Assembly: GCF_013391085.1 (NCBI RefSeq)
Contig: NZ_CP058334.1
Location: 2,108,001 to 2,172,000, forward strand
DNA length: 64,000 nucleotides
Reading direction: 5' to 3'
Source of the DNA: Natronomonas halophila
GTDB lineage: Archaea > Halobacteriota > Halobacteria > Halobacteriales > Haloarculaceae
The notes below the pieces were generated by a model, which was not told the DNA's origin, ran no database searches, and worked only from the letters and a program-made list of their open reading frames with translations. This document shows, piece after piece, positions 23,311 through 33,282 of this stretch. The position numbers were made by a program, and so were the translations under genes. How positions within the stretch are numbered: position 1 is the first letter of the stretch; each line of letters starts with the position of its first letter.

Positions 23311-26198
23311 ACGACCGTGCGCGCGTCCCGTTCGCGCTCGTCGGCGTGCTCCTGTTGGTCTCCAGTACGACGCTGACCGCGACCATCGGCACGGAGGCGC
23401 CCGCCGACCGGCCGTCGGTCGACCGGGCGATGGATGGCGCGACCGCCGAATCAGTGACCGCGCTCCGGGCGGCGGCCGACGAGGCAGCGACCGAGGCGGC
23501 GGCCGCTCCGGTGACGCGCCCGGCGAACACGACGGCCGGCCGAGCGCTGAACGACACTCAGCCGTTCCGGGACGCGCTCCGATTACGGCTGTATCTGGCC
23601 GCCCGCGAGCGCCTCACTCCGGTCGCCGTCGAACGCGGTGGTGTCACCGCGACGGCGTCGCTGCCGGCCGTCGAGTCGACGACTCGCGGCTACCGCGAGG
23701 CCATCGACCACGTCACGGTCGAACGGGCCGGCGAGGACAGGGCGGCCCTTCGGGTGACCATCGAGAACGTCACACTGACCGCGACTCGCGGTGAGCGGCA
23801 GGTCGCCGAAACCGAACGGTCGCCGACCTTCGTCGTTGCCAATCCCGCGCTGTTGCTCCACGACCGAACGGAACGCTTCGAACGCCGGGCGACCGCGCCA
23901 GTGACCGAAACGGGTATCTCGCGTCGCCTGACAGCGCGGCTCTATCCGATTGCATGGACCCGCGGGTATGCCCAGCACGGTGGCGCGCCGATAGCCAACG
24001 TCGTCGGCACGCGACACGTCGAACTGGCGACTAACGACGCGCTCGTCGCCGAACAGCAGGCCGTCTTCGGCGCCACCGACCCCGACGGCCACCGGGGCGT
24101 CGCCGCTGCGGGTCGGCGTGTCGCGACCACGGACGCCCTGCTCGGTGCCGGTGGTGACGAGAAATGGGTCGACGCGGTCCTCGGTGGTGCCAACGAGGTC
24201 GGCCAGTCCGACTCCGGCAGCCAACCGGTCGGCGCCTGGCGCTCCGAACCGCCGGCCGCCGAGGTGTCAGTGGGCGTCAACCGCTCGGCGGACCACGCCT
24301 ACGCCGAGGTGGTCGGCATCCGCGGCGAGGACCAGATCGCTCGGCACATCGACCGGGCACACACCGTCGAGGCCCGCGTCGACGCCTCGGTCGAGAACCG
24401 GGGCAGCTACTCGACCGGCGAGCGCTCGCCCGGCGGCGACTGGACGCTCGTCGACGTGCGGCGCGAAACGAGCGTCTCGCTCGATGACGCCGAAGCGGCG
24501 GCAGACGACGAATCGGACTGGACGACACGACGAGCGAGGGCTTTCGAGGCGGTGGAGACGGCAACCACGACGCGGACGTGGCGGCAAGGAAACCGGACGA
24601 CAACAACGGTACGGACGAGCAAGCGTCGCTATCGGGTTTCCGTCACCCTTCGCGCTCGAACGGCACCCATCGACGGGGTTCCGAGCGGCCGCCTCGACGG
24701 CGCACTGGCCCCTGCGACCGACCGGGCGACCGACGAGGCGCTTCGCGAGGCGGGCGGCTTCCGGACGGCCGCCCGAAGCGTCGTCTCCGGCGGATGGTCC
24801 CCGACGACGGCGACGGCGACCGCCGACCGGACCGTCTCACGGGCTGACGTTCTGCACACCGTTCGACCGCTACGCGAAACGACGCGCAACCACACCGTTC
24901 GACTGCCCGCGCCGGCGGTCGGTGCCGGCCGAGCGAACCCGCCGGCCCGACTGCGCGAGAGCCTCGCGGACCGCCGTGAGGAACTGCTCGGCCCGCCCGA
25001 CCGGTCGGCCGAGCCGCGGGCGAAACGCGCCGGCCGGGCCGCGTATCTCGACGCGCTGGGCGCGGAACTCGACGGCCGGGCGGATACCCACGCCGAGACC
25101 AACACCGGTATTGAGGCAGCACTCGGCGAGCACCTCCCTGCCGACCGGCTCGACGGCGCGCTCGCGGCCCATCGGGCGGCCCGTCGTCCCGACCCGCCGC
25201 GAACCGCCGACCCGGCGGGGAACCTCTCGTTTGCGGTCGAAACCGGGCCGTCCTATCTCACGACGGGGTCGGTGGCCCGCGACCGAATCGGCGCTCGCGG
25301 CGAGGGTCGTATCACGCCGCTTGCGACCCGGAACGTGAACGTCTTCACCTCGCCGCACGACGGGGTCGCACAGTCGATCGTCGACCGGATTCCCTATCTC
25401 GGGGCGGACCGGATCGCCCTTTCGACGGCCGCCTCGACGCTCCTCGCGGCCGAGCGGTCGGATACTGACGCCCCGGACCTCGAGCGGGAAGTCGGATCGG
25501 CCAACGCCCACGTCCGTGGTGCGCTCGTCGCGGTCATGGTCGACGAGGGAATTTCCGAGCGGGACGCGAGGGCGGCGCTTGAAACCGATGCGGGGACCGC
25601 CGAGGCCGCCTTGGCGCTGGCGAACGGCACGACCGCCGACCGCGCGGCCGCGACCGTCGCCGACAGTGAGGCCGAACGGGACCGGCTTCGGGTCCGTCTG
25701 CGAAGGAGGCTCGATGCGACGCTCGCCGAGAAGGGCGCCCGCCCGCCACGAAGCGCCACGACGCCGATTCCCGAGGCGCTTCGCGCGGAATACAGCAGGG
25801 AACTCCGACGGGTGGCTGCCGATGGCATCGAGGCCGAAATCGCGGACAAACGGAAGCGGCTTCTCGGCAAGCGCCTCGGCGCGCTTCCGGCCGGCCTGCC
25901 GATTGCGCCGGTTCCGGGCTACTGGTATGCGACGGCCAACGTCTGGTACGTCGAGGCGGCCGGCGAGTACGAACGGTTCGTGGTCCGGGCCGACCGCGGT
26001 GGCCCGTCCGGCGCGGTGACCTACATCCGCGACGGGCGGGCGGCCCGAATCGATTCGCGAGACGCCCGCCTCGGCACTGCCGAGCGCGTTCCAGTCCGGC
26101 TCTCGACGGCCGTCGTGGTCGTCGTTCCGCCGGGTCCCCGCGGCGTCGGTGACACCGACGGCGTCGCCGACGAACGGTCTCAGGGGTGGCCGCCGTGA
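23307..26198 (+). CDS. Large secreted/anchored protein of pilus-like operon (DUF7286-like)
   Basis: 963 residues, by far the largest product of the operon. One N-terminal membrane helix (FALVGVLLLVSSTTLTATIG) and no other. The rest is alanine- and arginine-rich with conserved-looking blocks: NPALLLHDRTERFERRAT, an internal RNVNVFTSPHDGVAQSIVDR, PVPGYWYATANVWYVEAAGE and a proline/glycine end (VVVVVPPGPRGVGD). No enzyme motif seen. It could be a surface subunit, tip protein or secreted substrate. Start is the ATG overlapping the previous stop, not the GTG at 23298. Confidence 0.7.
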   Translation: MNDRARVPFALVGVLLLVSSTTLTATIGTEAPADRPSVDRAMDGATAESVTALRAAADEAATEAAAAPVTRPANTTAGRALNDTQPFRDALRLRLYLAARERLTPVAVERGGVTATASLPAVESTTRGYREAIDHVTVERAGEDRAALRVTIENVTLTATRGERQVAETERSPTFVVANPALLLHDRTERFERRATAPVTETGISRRLTARLYPIAWTRGYAQHGGAPIANVVGTRHVELATNDALVAEQQAVFGATDPDGHRGVAAAGRRVATTDALLGAGGDEKWVDAVLGGANEVGQSDSGSQPVGAWRSEPPAAEVSVGVNRSADHAYAEVVGIRGEDQIARHIDRAHTVEARVDASVENRGSYSTGERSPGGDWTLVDVRRETSVSLDDAEAAADDESDWTTRRARAFEAVETATTTRTWRQGNRTTTTVRTSKRRYRVSVTLRARTAPIDGVPSGRLDGALAPATDRATDEALREAGGFRTAARSVVSGGWSPTTATATADRTVSRADVLHTVRPLRETTRNHTVRLPAPAVGAGRANPPARLRESLADRREELLGPPDRSAEPRAKRAGRAAYLDALGAELDGRADTHAETNTGIEAALGEHLPADRLDGALAAHRAARRPDPPRTADPAGNLSFAVETGPSYLTTGSVARDRIGARGEGRITPLATRNVNVFTSPHDGVAQSIVDRIPYLGADRIALSTAASTLLAAERSDTDAPDLEREVGSANAHVRGALVAVMVDEGISERDARAALETDAGTAEAALALANGTTADRAAATVADSEAERDRLRVRLRRRLDATLAEKGARPPRSATTPIPEALRAEYSRELRRVAADGIEAEIADKRKRLLGKRLGALPAGLPIAPVPGYWYATANVWYVEAAGEYERFVVRADRGGPSGAVTYIRDGRAARIDSRDARLGTAERVPVRLSTAVVVVVPPGPRGVGDTDGVADERSQGWPP

Positions 26199-26238
26199 CA
26201 GCCGAGGCTTCTTGCGGGCGGCGGTGGAAACGGGGGGT

Positions 26239-27750
26239 ATGGACGCCGCTACTGCCCTCAAGTCGGCCGCTGCGGTCCTCCAGCGGCCGTCGAACATCCT
26301 CCCCGCGTACTTCCTGACGCCGGCCGTCTCGGCGGTCACACGAACGGTCTCGCTTTTCGGTATCGCCGTCGTCTACCTGTATCTCGAAACGACCGGACGG
26401 CTCGCGCGGTTCCGCGAAGAACTCGCCGCGCGCGATATCGAGTCGCCGCCCTCGGCGGAGACCAACCCCGATGCCTTCGACACATGGGTCCGGGAAATTA
26501 CGCCACTGGTCGAGACGGTCGTCACGCCCACGACCGTCGCCATCGTCGCGGCGACGATACTGGCCACGATAGTCGTCTCCGTCATCCTCGTCGCCGTCGC
26601 ATCGGCTGCCCAACTGTCCGCCAGCCACGCGCGATTGTGTTCGGAACGCGGGACGACGGCCGCGCTTCGGGGCGGCCGCCGCTTCTGGGGACCGATACTC
26701 GTGCTCCGCCTGCTGGAACTCGCCCTCTGGGCGGGGATACTCGCCGCCGTCGGAATCGTTATCGCCGTCGTGTCGCTGCTCTCGCCGATAGTGGCCGCGC
26801 TGGTGGCTCTCGCAGCCTTCCCGGTGACCGTCGGACTGCTCGTCGGCATCCGTCTCGTGTTCATCTTCGCGCCGGTCGCCGTCATCGTCGACGAGGGAAC
26901 CGTCGGCCCGAGCCTCAGACGGTCGGTTGGGTTTCTTACCGATAACCCGGTCGCTGCGGGCGCGTACGTCCTCATCGCGCTGGGCGGCTTTCTGACGGTC
27001 GGGTCCCTCGGCGGGGCCTTCGCCACACAGGGCAGCGGCGTCCTCTTCGGCCTGCTCGGCTTTACCCTGCTGTCGCCGGGACTGGACCTCGTGAAAACCG
27101 CCTTCTACGGGGATTACAGGGGGGAAGTCGACCCGCCAGGGGCTCCCGAGGGGCCACTCGGAGGCCGGTTCCGAGCCGGCCTCTCCCGCGGTATCGGCGA
27201 GCTATTCGCCTTCGTCCGGGGCCACCCTCTGCTGCATGTCGCCTCGCTTGCGGTCGGCGTCGCCGGGTTCGCGCTCGGGTGGGTCGCCATCGAGCCGTTC
27301 CTCGGGGGCGTCTCGACGTCCATTGCCGACCGACTGGCCGGCCACAACCCGCTCGTGGCGGCCGTCGAGTTCGGCGCGAACAACTGGACGGTCGCGGTGA
27401 GTTCGGCTTTCGCCGGCCTCGTGTTGGCGGTGCCGGCCGCGGGCGCGCTACTGTTCAACGGCTTCGTGTTCGGCGTCATCGCCCGCACCGAGGAGACGCT
27501 ACTCGAACTGTTGGCCTTCGTCGTGCCGCACGGAATCCTCGAAATCCCGGCCTTCATCGTCGCGGGCGCGCTCGGCTTCTGGCTGGGCGGTGCCGGCTGG
27601 CGGACCCTCCGGGGGCAGGCCTCCGCCGAGGCGCTGGCCGATGCCATCGACCGCGCCTTCTGGGTCGCCATCGGTCTGGGGGTCCTGCTCGCTATCGCCG
27701 CCGTCATCGAGGGGTTCGTCAGCCCCTACTACTATCGACCGTTCCTGTAG
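26239..27750 (+). CDS. Multi-pass membrane protein with SpoIIM-like C-terminal region
   Basis: 503 residues. The N-terminal half has about six hydrophobic segments in a DUF4013-like arrangement. The C-terminal half (about 300-503) carries features of the stage II sporulation protein M family (AVEFGANNWTVAVSSAFAGL, LLFNGFVFGVIAR, VPHGILEIPAFIVAGALGF). Archaea do not sporulate; the function of these proteins is unknown. Forty bases separate it from the pilus-like operon, so read-through is possible, but it has its own short leader. Start at 26239; the frame extends upstream without support. Confidence 0.75.
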   Translation: MDAATALKSAAAVLQRPSNILPAYFLTPAVSAVTRTVSLFGIAVVYLYLETTGRLARFREELAARDIESPPSAETNPDAFDTWVREITPLVETVVTPTTVAIVAATILATIVVSVILVAVASAAQLSASHARLCSERGTTAALRGGRRFWGPILVLRLLELALWAGILAAVGIVIAVVSLLSPIVAALVALAAFPVTVGLLVGIRLVFIFAPVAVIVDEGTVGPSLRRSVGFLTDNPVAAGAYVLIALGGFLTVGSLGGAFATQGSGVLFGLLGFTLLSPGLDLVKTAFYGDYRGEVDPPGAPEGPLGGRFRAGLSRGIGELFAFVRGHPLLHVASLAVGVAGFALGWVAIEPFLGGVSTSIADRLAGHNPLVAAVEFGANNWTVAVSSAFAGLVLAVPAAGALLFNGFVFGVIARTEETLLELLAFVVPHGILEIPAFIVAGALGFWLGGAGWRTLRGQASAEALADAIDRAFWVAIGLGVLLAIAAVIEGFVSPYYYRPFL

Positions 27751-27795
27751 CCCGACCCCGAACGCTACTTGAGGCCGGGGACCCGAAGGGCGGAT

Positions 27796-28224
27796 ATGCT
27801 CCACGAAGTCGCCGACGACCCCGGGTCCCATACCCCGGAGGAACTTCACGAACGGTACGAGGCCGAACTGGCGGGCGCCGTCGAGTCCCACGGCGTCGAG
27901 GAAGTCGCCGAGGAATCCGGCGTCGATGCCGAACGGCTCCGCGCGCTGTTGGACGGCGAAACGCCCGAATTTACACTCGAAGAGGCCGCGGCCATCCTCT
28001 CGGTGCTCGCGGAGGCGCCCGAGGCCGAGACCATCGCCATGCTCGTTCGCGACGACCTGATGATGGGGATGTCGATGGCCGTCCTCGACGTCGAGGCCAT
28101 CGAGTCCGGTATCGGCGGCCAACTCGAAGCGAAGGAAATCCAGTCGAAACTCGAAGGCCGCTTCCCGATGAACCTCCGGGAACTCGCCTTGCTCCATCAG
28201 TTCATCGAGAGCAAAAAGCGATGA
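27796..28224 (+). CDS. Conserved haloarchaeal protein (DUF5791-like)
   Basis: 142 residues, acidic and helical. Begins MLHEVADDPGSHTPEELHER. The middle (EEVAEESGVDAERLRALLDG; FTLEEAAAILSVL) resembles a helix-turn-helix-like repeat. I associate it with DUF5791, from memory. Its stop overlaps the start of the epimerase gene (ATGA). Function unknown. Confidence 0.68.
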   Translation: MLHEVADDPGSHTPEELHERYEAELAGAVESHGVEEVAEESGVDAERLRALLDGETPEFTLEEAAAILSVLAEAPEAETIAMLVRDDLMMGMSMAVLDVEAIESGIGGQLEAKEIQSKLEGRFPMNLRELALLHQFIESKKR

Positions 28225-29102
28225 AGGTGGGCATTCTCGGCTGTGGCTACGTCGGCCTGGAGTTGGCCCGCCAGCTACAGGACGACCACGACGTCGTCGG
28301 CGTTCGCCGCTCGGAGGCGGGGCTGGCGGCCGTCGAGGAGACGGGCGCCGAGGCCGTACAGGCCGACGTCACGGACGCCGAGGCGCTCGAAGCGGTTCCC
28401 GACGTGGACGCGCTGGTGTTCGCGGCCTCCTCGGGCGGCCGCGGCGCCGAGGCCGCCCGCCGTGTCTACGTCGAGGGGCTTCGGACCGCCATCGAATCCT
28501 TCGGCGCTCGCGCAGATTCGCCGGACAGACTCGTCTACACGTCGAGTACGGGCGTCTATGGCGACCACGATGGCAACTGGGTCGACGAGGAGACCCCGCT
28601 AGAGCCGACCACGGAGAAGACGAAAGTGCTGGCGGAGGCCGAACGAATCGCCCGCGAGGTTGCTCCCGACTACGGCATCGACGGCGCAGTTGCGCGGTTT
28701 GCGGGCCTCTACGGCCCGGACCGCTATCGGCTCGAACGGTATCTGGAAGGGCCGGTTACCGAAGGGTATCTGAACATGATTCATCAGGAAGACGCCGCGG
28801 GCGTCGTCCGCTTTATGCTGACCGACACCGATGCGGACCTGCTTTTGGCCGTCGACGACGAACCGGTCAACAAGTGGGCCTTCGCCGACTGGCTGGCCGA
28901 CGAATGCGGCGTCGAGCAGCCACCCAAGCGGACGAAAGCCGAGCGACTCGACGACGATATCTCCGAGGCGGCCCGTCGTCGTATCCTGACGAGCAAGCGC
29001 TGCTTGAACGACCGGCTTCGCGAGTCGGGCTACGAGTTCCGCTATCCGACCTATCGAGAGGGGTATCGGGACGCCATCGACGCCTACCGAAACCGGCAAT
29101 AA
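28221..29102 (+). CDS. NAD-dependent epimerase/dehydratase family protein (extended SDR-like)
   Basis: 293 residues. Rossmann motif VGILGCGYVGLELARQL at the N-terminus; the catalytic Tyr region reads YTSSTGVYGDHDGNWV rather than a clean YxxxK, with a Lys near TEKTKVLAEAERIA. A sugar-nucleotide epimerase-like reductase is most likely; substrate unknown. Similar proteins are annotated as YeeZ-like. Translationally coupled to the preceding DUF5791-like gene. Confidence 0.78.
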   Translation: MKVGILGCGYVGLELARQLQDDHDVVGVRRSEAGLAAVEETGAEAVQADVTDAEALEAVPDVDALVFAASSGGRGAEAARRVYVEGLRTAIESFGARADSPDRLVYTSSTGVYGDHDGNWVDEETPLEPTTEKTKVLAEAERIAREVAPDYGIDGAVARFAGLYGPDRYRLERYLEGPVTEGYLNMIHQEDAAGVVRFMLTDTDADLLLAVDDEPVNKWAFADWLADECGVEQPPKRTKAERLDDDISEAARRRILTSKRCLNDRLRESGYEFRYPTYREGYRDAIDAYRNRQ

Positions 29103-29151
29103 CCGGCTTTCGCGGCGAAGTACTTACCTCGGTGCCGGGCTATCTCGGGCT

Positions 29152-30300
29152 ATGCAGCAGACCGCGGCCGAGGACGCGTTCGCGGTCGGCCAGCAGCTTT
29201 TCGAGGCAATCACTGGGAATCCCGAGCGGGTGCTCGTCGTCGCCGCCGTCGCGCTCGCGCTCGTGCTGTTCGGCGTCGTGCTGTGGTCCCGATTCGGCCG
29301 GACGCCCGGCGACCGGTTTCTGGACGCCCTCGCCGTCTCCGACGGCATCGCGGTGCTGATGCACCCGAACCCGGACCCCGACGCGATGGGGTCGGCGCTG
29401 GCCGTCGCGACGATGGCTGACGCCGTGGGCACGCCCGCGACGATACAGTACCCCGGCGAGATACGCCATCCGGAGAACCGGGCCTTCGAGACGGTTCTGG
29501 ACTGTTCCTTCGAGCGAATCGATGCGGCCTCGGAGTTACACGGCGAGGACGTGGTGCTCGTCGACCACAACGAACCCCGCGGCTTCGGCGGCGCCGATTT
29601 CATCGAACCGTACGCCATCGTCGACCACCATCCCGGAAACGGGGAGGGGGAGGCCTTCACCGACGTCCGCCCCGACCGGGGGTCGTGTGCGAGCATTCTC
29701 ACCGAATACCTCCAGCAGCGTGGCTGGAGCAACGACCCGGAGGCCAGCGGACAGGTGGTCTCACCGCGGGTCGCGACCGGCCTGCTCTACGGCATCCAGT
29801 CGGATACGACGGCGTTCACCCGCGGCTGTACGCCCGCGGAGTTCGAGGCGGCGGCCTTCCTCTTTCCCGCAGCCAACGGGGATTCGCTGGACCGCATCGC
29901 CAACCCCGAGGTCGACGGCGAGACCCTCGACGTGAAGGCCAAGGCAATCCGTGACCGGAAGAAGGACGGGTCGTTCCTCGTCAGCGACGTCGAGACGCTG
30001 TCGAACCTCGATGCGCTACCGACCGCGGCCGAGGAACTCGTCCGTCTGGAGGGCGTCTCCGTCTCGGTCATCATGGGCGAGGCCGACGGCGCGATTCACC
30101 TCTCGGGGCGCTCCCGTGACGACCGGGTTCACATGGGTAAGGCCCTCCAGCGGGCGACGGGAGAGCTTTCGGATGCCAGCGCGGGTGGTCACGCGCGGAT
30201 GGGCGGCGGACGTATCGAACTCCCGCTGTCGGACAGCGAGTCCGGGGAGTCGGTCGACCTCGAATCGCGGCTCTTCGCGGCGATGAAAGGCGAGTTGTAA
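29152..30300 (+). CDS. DHH/DHHA1 phosphoesterase with N-terminal membrane helix
   Basis: 382 residues. A single transmembrane helix at about 27-47 is followed by a DHH domain (LMHPNPDPDAMGSALA near residue 69; VLVDHNEPRG; AIVDHHPGN near residue 159) and a DHHA1 domain ending in GGHARMGGGRIEL. The metal-binding aspartates and histidines of the DHH family are present. Relatives cleave cyclic dinucleotides, nanoRNA or PAP. The membrane anchor places activity at the inner face. Substrate not decided by the sequence. Confidence 0.88.
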   Translation: MQQTAAEDAFAVGQQLFEAITGNPERVLVVAAVALALVLFGVVLWSRFGRTPGDRFLDALAVSDGIAVLMHPNPDPDAMGSALAVATMADAVGTPATIQYPGEIRHPENRAFETVLDCSFERIDAASELHGEDVVLVDHNEPRGFGGADFIEPYAIVDHHPGNGEGEAFTDVRPDRGSCASILTEYLQQRGWSNDPEASGQVVSPRVATGLLYGIQSDTTAFTRGCTPAEFEAAAFLFPAANGDSLDRIANPEVDGETLDVKAKAIRDRKKDGSFLVSDVETLSNLDALPTAAEELVRLEGVSVSVIMGEADGAIHLSGRSRDDRVHMGKALQRATGELSDASAGGHARMGGGRIELPLSDSESGESVDLESRLFAAMKGEL

Positions 30301-30347
30301 CGCTCGCCTGCCAGCGTGCTTTTGTGTCCGACCCGCTTATCACGGGT

Positions 30348-31439
30348 ATGGCGACGAAATCGGCGACGTGGGCCTATCGTGACCGCTTCCACGAGTCCTT
30401 CGCTCGCACCTATTTCCGGCGCTTTGCTGATTGTCTGGTCTCCTCGGTCGGCGTCGGCACGTATCTCGGCGATGCGACCGACGCCGCCGACGAGGCCTAC
30501 CACGAGGCCATCATCGAGGCGCTCGAAAGCGGCATCAACGTCGTCGACACCGCGGTGAACTACCGCCATCAGCGCGCCGAGCGGGTGGTCGGCGAGGCCG
30601 TTCGGGACAGCGATATCGACCGCGACGCGGTCATGGTCTCGACGAAAGGCGGCTTCGTCCCCTTCGATGAGGAACGGCCCGCCGACGCCTCCGCGTACAT
30701 CGAATCGGAGTTCCTCGATACCGGCCTCATCGACCGCGAGGACCTCGTGATGGGCAACTGTCTCACGCCCGCGTTCCTCGATTGGAGTCTCGACCGCTCG
30801 CTTGAGAACCTCGGCTTCGACTCAGTCGACCTCTACTACGTCCACAACCCCGAGGCACAACTCGCCCAGTTCGACCGCGAGACGGTCTACGACAAACTCG
30901 AAGACGCCTTCGTCCGACTGGAAGAACGCGCCGCCGCGGGCGACATCAACCACTACGGCGTGGCGACGTGGGAGGCCTTCCGCGTCCCGCAGGACCACGA
31001 CAAATACCTCTCGTTGCCCGAAGTCGTCTCGCGGGCCCGCACGGCCTCCGACCGCGCGGGGACGACGGCCACGCACTTCCGGGCCGTGCAGTTGCCCTTC
31101 AACGTCCATATGGCCGATGCCTTCACCCTCGAAGCCCACGAGGGCGCCGACGGCGAACAGAGCGCGCTGTGGTTCGCCAGCGAGGCCGGCCTCGACGTCT
31201 TCACCTCGGCGTCGCTGCTGCAGGGCGACCTCGCGGAATCGGGCGGTATCCCCGAGGCCGTCGACGAACGCCTCGCCGGGGACACCGCTGCCCAGCGCGC
31301 GCTCAACTTCGCTCGGAGCGCCCCCGGCGTCACCTCGGCGCTGGTCGGCACCGGGTCGCCGGAACACGTCGCCGAGAACGTCGGTGCCGGCACCTTCGCG
31401 CCGATGGGCGCCGACGCCTTCGACAGCGTCTTCCAGTAA
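30348..31439 (+). CDS. Aldo/keto reductase family protein
   Basis: 363 residues. AKR barrel signatures are VGTYLGDATDAADEAYHEAI, GINVVDTAVNYRHQRAERVV (with the Asp and Tyr of the active site), and SLENLGFDSVDLYYVHNPEA. The ATG at 30348 is preferred over the GTG at 30324, because a TTTTG stretch at 30319-30323 has the right spacing for a leaderless transcript. NADPH-dependent carbonyl reduction is expected; substrate unknown. Confidence 0.85.
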   Translation: MATKSATWAYRDRFHESFARTYFRRFADCLVSSVGVGTYLGDATDAADEAYHEAIIEALESGINVVDTAVNYRHQRAERVVGEAVRDSDIDRDAVMVSTKGGFVPFDEERPADASAYIESEFLDTGLIDREDLVMGNCLTPAFLDWSLDRSLENLGFDSVDLYYVHNPEAQLAQFDRETVYDKLEDAFVRLEERAAAGDINHYGVATWEAFRVPQDHDKYLSLPEVVSRARTASDRAGTTATHFRAVQLPFNVHMADAFTLEAHEGADGEQSALWFASEAGLDVFTSASLLQGDLAESGGIPEAVDERLAGDTAAQRALNFARSAPGVTSALVGTGSPEHVAENVGAGTFAPMGADAFDSVFQ

Positions 31440-31470
31440 ACTGATACGGGCCCGTCGGATACCGGGCGGT

Positions 31471-31938
31471 ATGCGCCGTCGCCGCTATCTCGCCTTGCTT
31501 GGAACCGCCGCCAGCGCCGCGGTCGCCGGGTGTAGCGACGGCGGGTCGTCGACCGAAACGCCCACGCCGACGCCATCCCCGACGCCGACCCGCGAGGACC
31601 TCATCGAGCGGTATCGCTCGGAACTGGACGGACGGGACATCAACGTCCAGCGAATCCAGGAAGACGGGCCCACGCTCCTGCTGGACTATTACAGCGACGC
31701 CGGCAGCAGGTCGGGGTTCCGCGAGGAAGTCCAGCGGGTCGCCGCCGCGGCCGCCAGCGCCTACGGCCAGTATCTGAACGTCGAGGTCGACCGCTTCGAG
31801 GTGACCGGCTACGCCTACAACGACGACGTCCTCGGGGAGTTCCACATCGAGGCCGCGTGGGTCGAACAGTTGATGAGAAGGGAACTCAGCGAGGCGGAGT
31901 ACCTCCAGCGGGTTCAGAACACCGTCTCCGCGGCATAG
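31471..31938 (+). CDS. Predicted lipoprotein of unknown function
   Basis: 155 residues. An RRRRY signal start with hydrophobic core and lipobox VAGC (lipidated Cys21), compatible with Tat export. A Thr-Pro linker (TETPTPTPSPTPT) leads to a small domain (ERYRSELDGRDINVQRIQED; DRFEVTGYAYNDDVLGEFH). Similar haloarchaeal lipoproteins are common and uncharacterised. No operon partner: the neighbours have separate spacing. Confidence 0.75.
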   Translation: MRRRRYLALLGTAASAAVAGCSDGGSSTETPTPTPSPTPTREDLIERYRSELDGRDINVQRIQEDGPTLLLDYYSDAGSRSGFREEVQRVAAAAASAYGQYLNVEVDRFEVTGYAYNDDVLGEFHIEAAWVEQLMRRELSEAEYLQRVQNTVSAA

Positions 31939-32035
31939 CGTCGGCGGCACCGGGTTCGAATCGAACCTCACGATATCAACTCTCACATCGCCCCCGGTCC
32001 GAGTCTTTCAAACCGGCCCCAACCGAAGGGCGGGT

Positions 32036-33256
32036 GTGTCCCGTCGGGAACTGTTCGGGTCGCTCTGTGCGATGGTGTTTCTGGTCAACCTCGCGCGGGT
32101 GGTCTTCGCACCTATCGTCCAGCCAGCGGCCGCCGATTTCGACGTGTCGGCGGCCTCGCTCGGTATCGTCACCAGCGCCGCGTGGATGGGCAGTGCGGCC
32201 CCGCGCCTGCCGACCGGCTACCTGTTGACCCGCTTCCCCCGACATCACGTCGTCGCCGCGACGGGGACGATGCTCGTCGGGACGGCTGCCTTTACCGCAC
32301 TGTCGCCGTCGGTGACCCACCTGACGGTCGGTGCCTTCCTGATGGGTCTCTCCAGCGGGATGTATTTCATCGCGGGTAACCCGCTGGTGAGCGAGTTGTT
32401 CCCCGACCGGGTCGGCCGCGCCATCGGGATTCACGGCATGTCGAGTCAGGTCGCCGCCGTCGTCGCGCCGCTTGCGGTCAGCGCCATCCTGCTGGTCGGC
32501 AACTGGCGGACGTCGTTCCTCCTTATCTCGGGGATTGCAGCCGTCGTGACTGCCTTTCTGGTGTTTGCGGCCTCCCGCGCGGAACTGCCGGAGGCCGGGA
32601 CGGCCGACCGGAGCCTCCTCGCTGCCGGCCGCGCCCAGTGGCCCATCATCCTCACGGGCGTCGCCTTCCTCGGGGCCGCCGGCTTCCTCTGGAACGGCCT
32701 GTTCAACCTCTATGGCGACTATCTGGAGGTCGTCAAGAACATCGACCCGGCGACGGGCCGGACGCTGCTGTCGCTGATGTTCGCCGCGGGCGTGCCGGCG
32801 TTCCTCATCACGGGTCGACTCGCCGACCGGGTGCCGAACGTCCCGCTGCTTTTGAGCATCGTCGGCGGCTTCATCGTCTGTGTCCTCCTGTTGACGCTGG
32901 CAGAGGGCGTCTACGCCGTCGCCGCAATCAGCCTCGTGTTGGGCTACGTCGTCCACTCGCTGTTTCCCGCGGTCGACACCTACATGCTGGCGTCGCTGCC
33001 GGACCGCCACCGGGCCAGCGCCTACGCGCTGTATTCCTCGATTATGATGTTCGTGCAGGCGCTCGGCTCCGGCAGCGTCGGCATCGCCGTCTCCCGCGGC
33101 GTCAGCTACACCGTCGTCTTCCGGACGCTGTCGGGGGTGCTCGTGGTCGTTCTCGGCTGCCTGTTCGTGCTCTATCGGGCCGGCTGGCTGCCGGCGGGCG
33201 GGGCGGCCCACAGGGCGGCCGGCGAAGCCGGGGCGGCACAGCAGCCGGAACGTTAA
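32036..33256 (+). CDS. Major facilitator superfamily transporter
   Basis: 406 residues from a GTG start. Twelve hydrophobic helices, with an MFS-like loop between helices 2 and 3 (WMGSAAPRLPTGYLLTRFPR) and one between helices 8 and 9 (FLITGRLADRVPNVPLLL). The glycine-rich C-terminus is short. Substrate unknown. No regulator or enzyme is adjacent to suggest one. Confidence 0.85.
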   Translation: MSRRELFGSLCAMVFLVNLARVVFAPIVQPAAADFDVSAASLGIVTSAAWMGSAAPRLPTGYLLTRFPRHHVVAATGTMLVGTAAFTALSPSVTHLTVGAFLMGLSSGMYFIAGNPLVSELFPDRVGRAIGIHGMSSQVAAVVAPLAVSAILLVGNWRTSFLLISGIAAVVTAFLVFAASRAELPEAGTADRSLLAAGRAQWPIILTGVAFLGAAGFLWNGLFNLYGDYLEVVKNIDPATGRTLLSLMFAAGVPAFLITGRLADRVPNVPLLLSIVGGFIVCVLLLTLAEGVYAVAAISLVLGYVVHSLFPAVDTYMLASLPDRHRASAYALYSSIMMFVQALGSGSVGIAVSRGVSYTVVFRTLSGVLVVVLGCLFVLYRAGWLPAGGAAHRAAGEAGAAQQPER

Positions 33257-33282
33257 CGGCACACGCAAGCGGAGGCCCGGAT

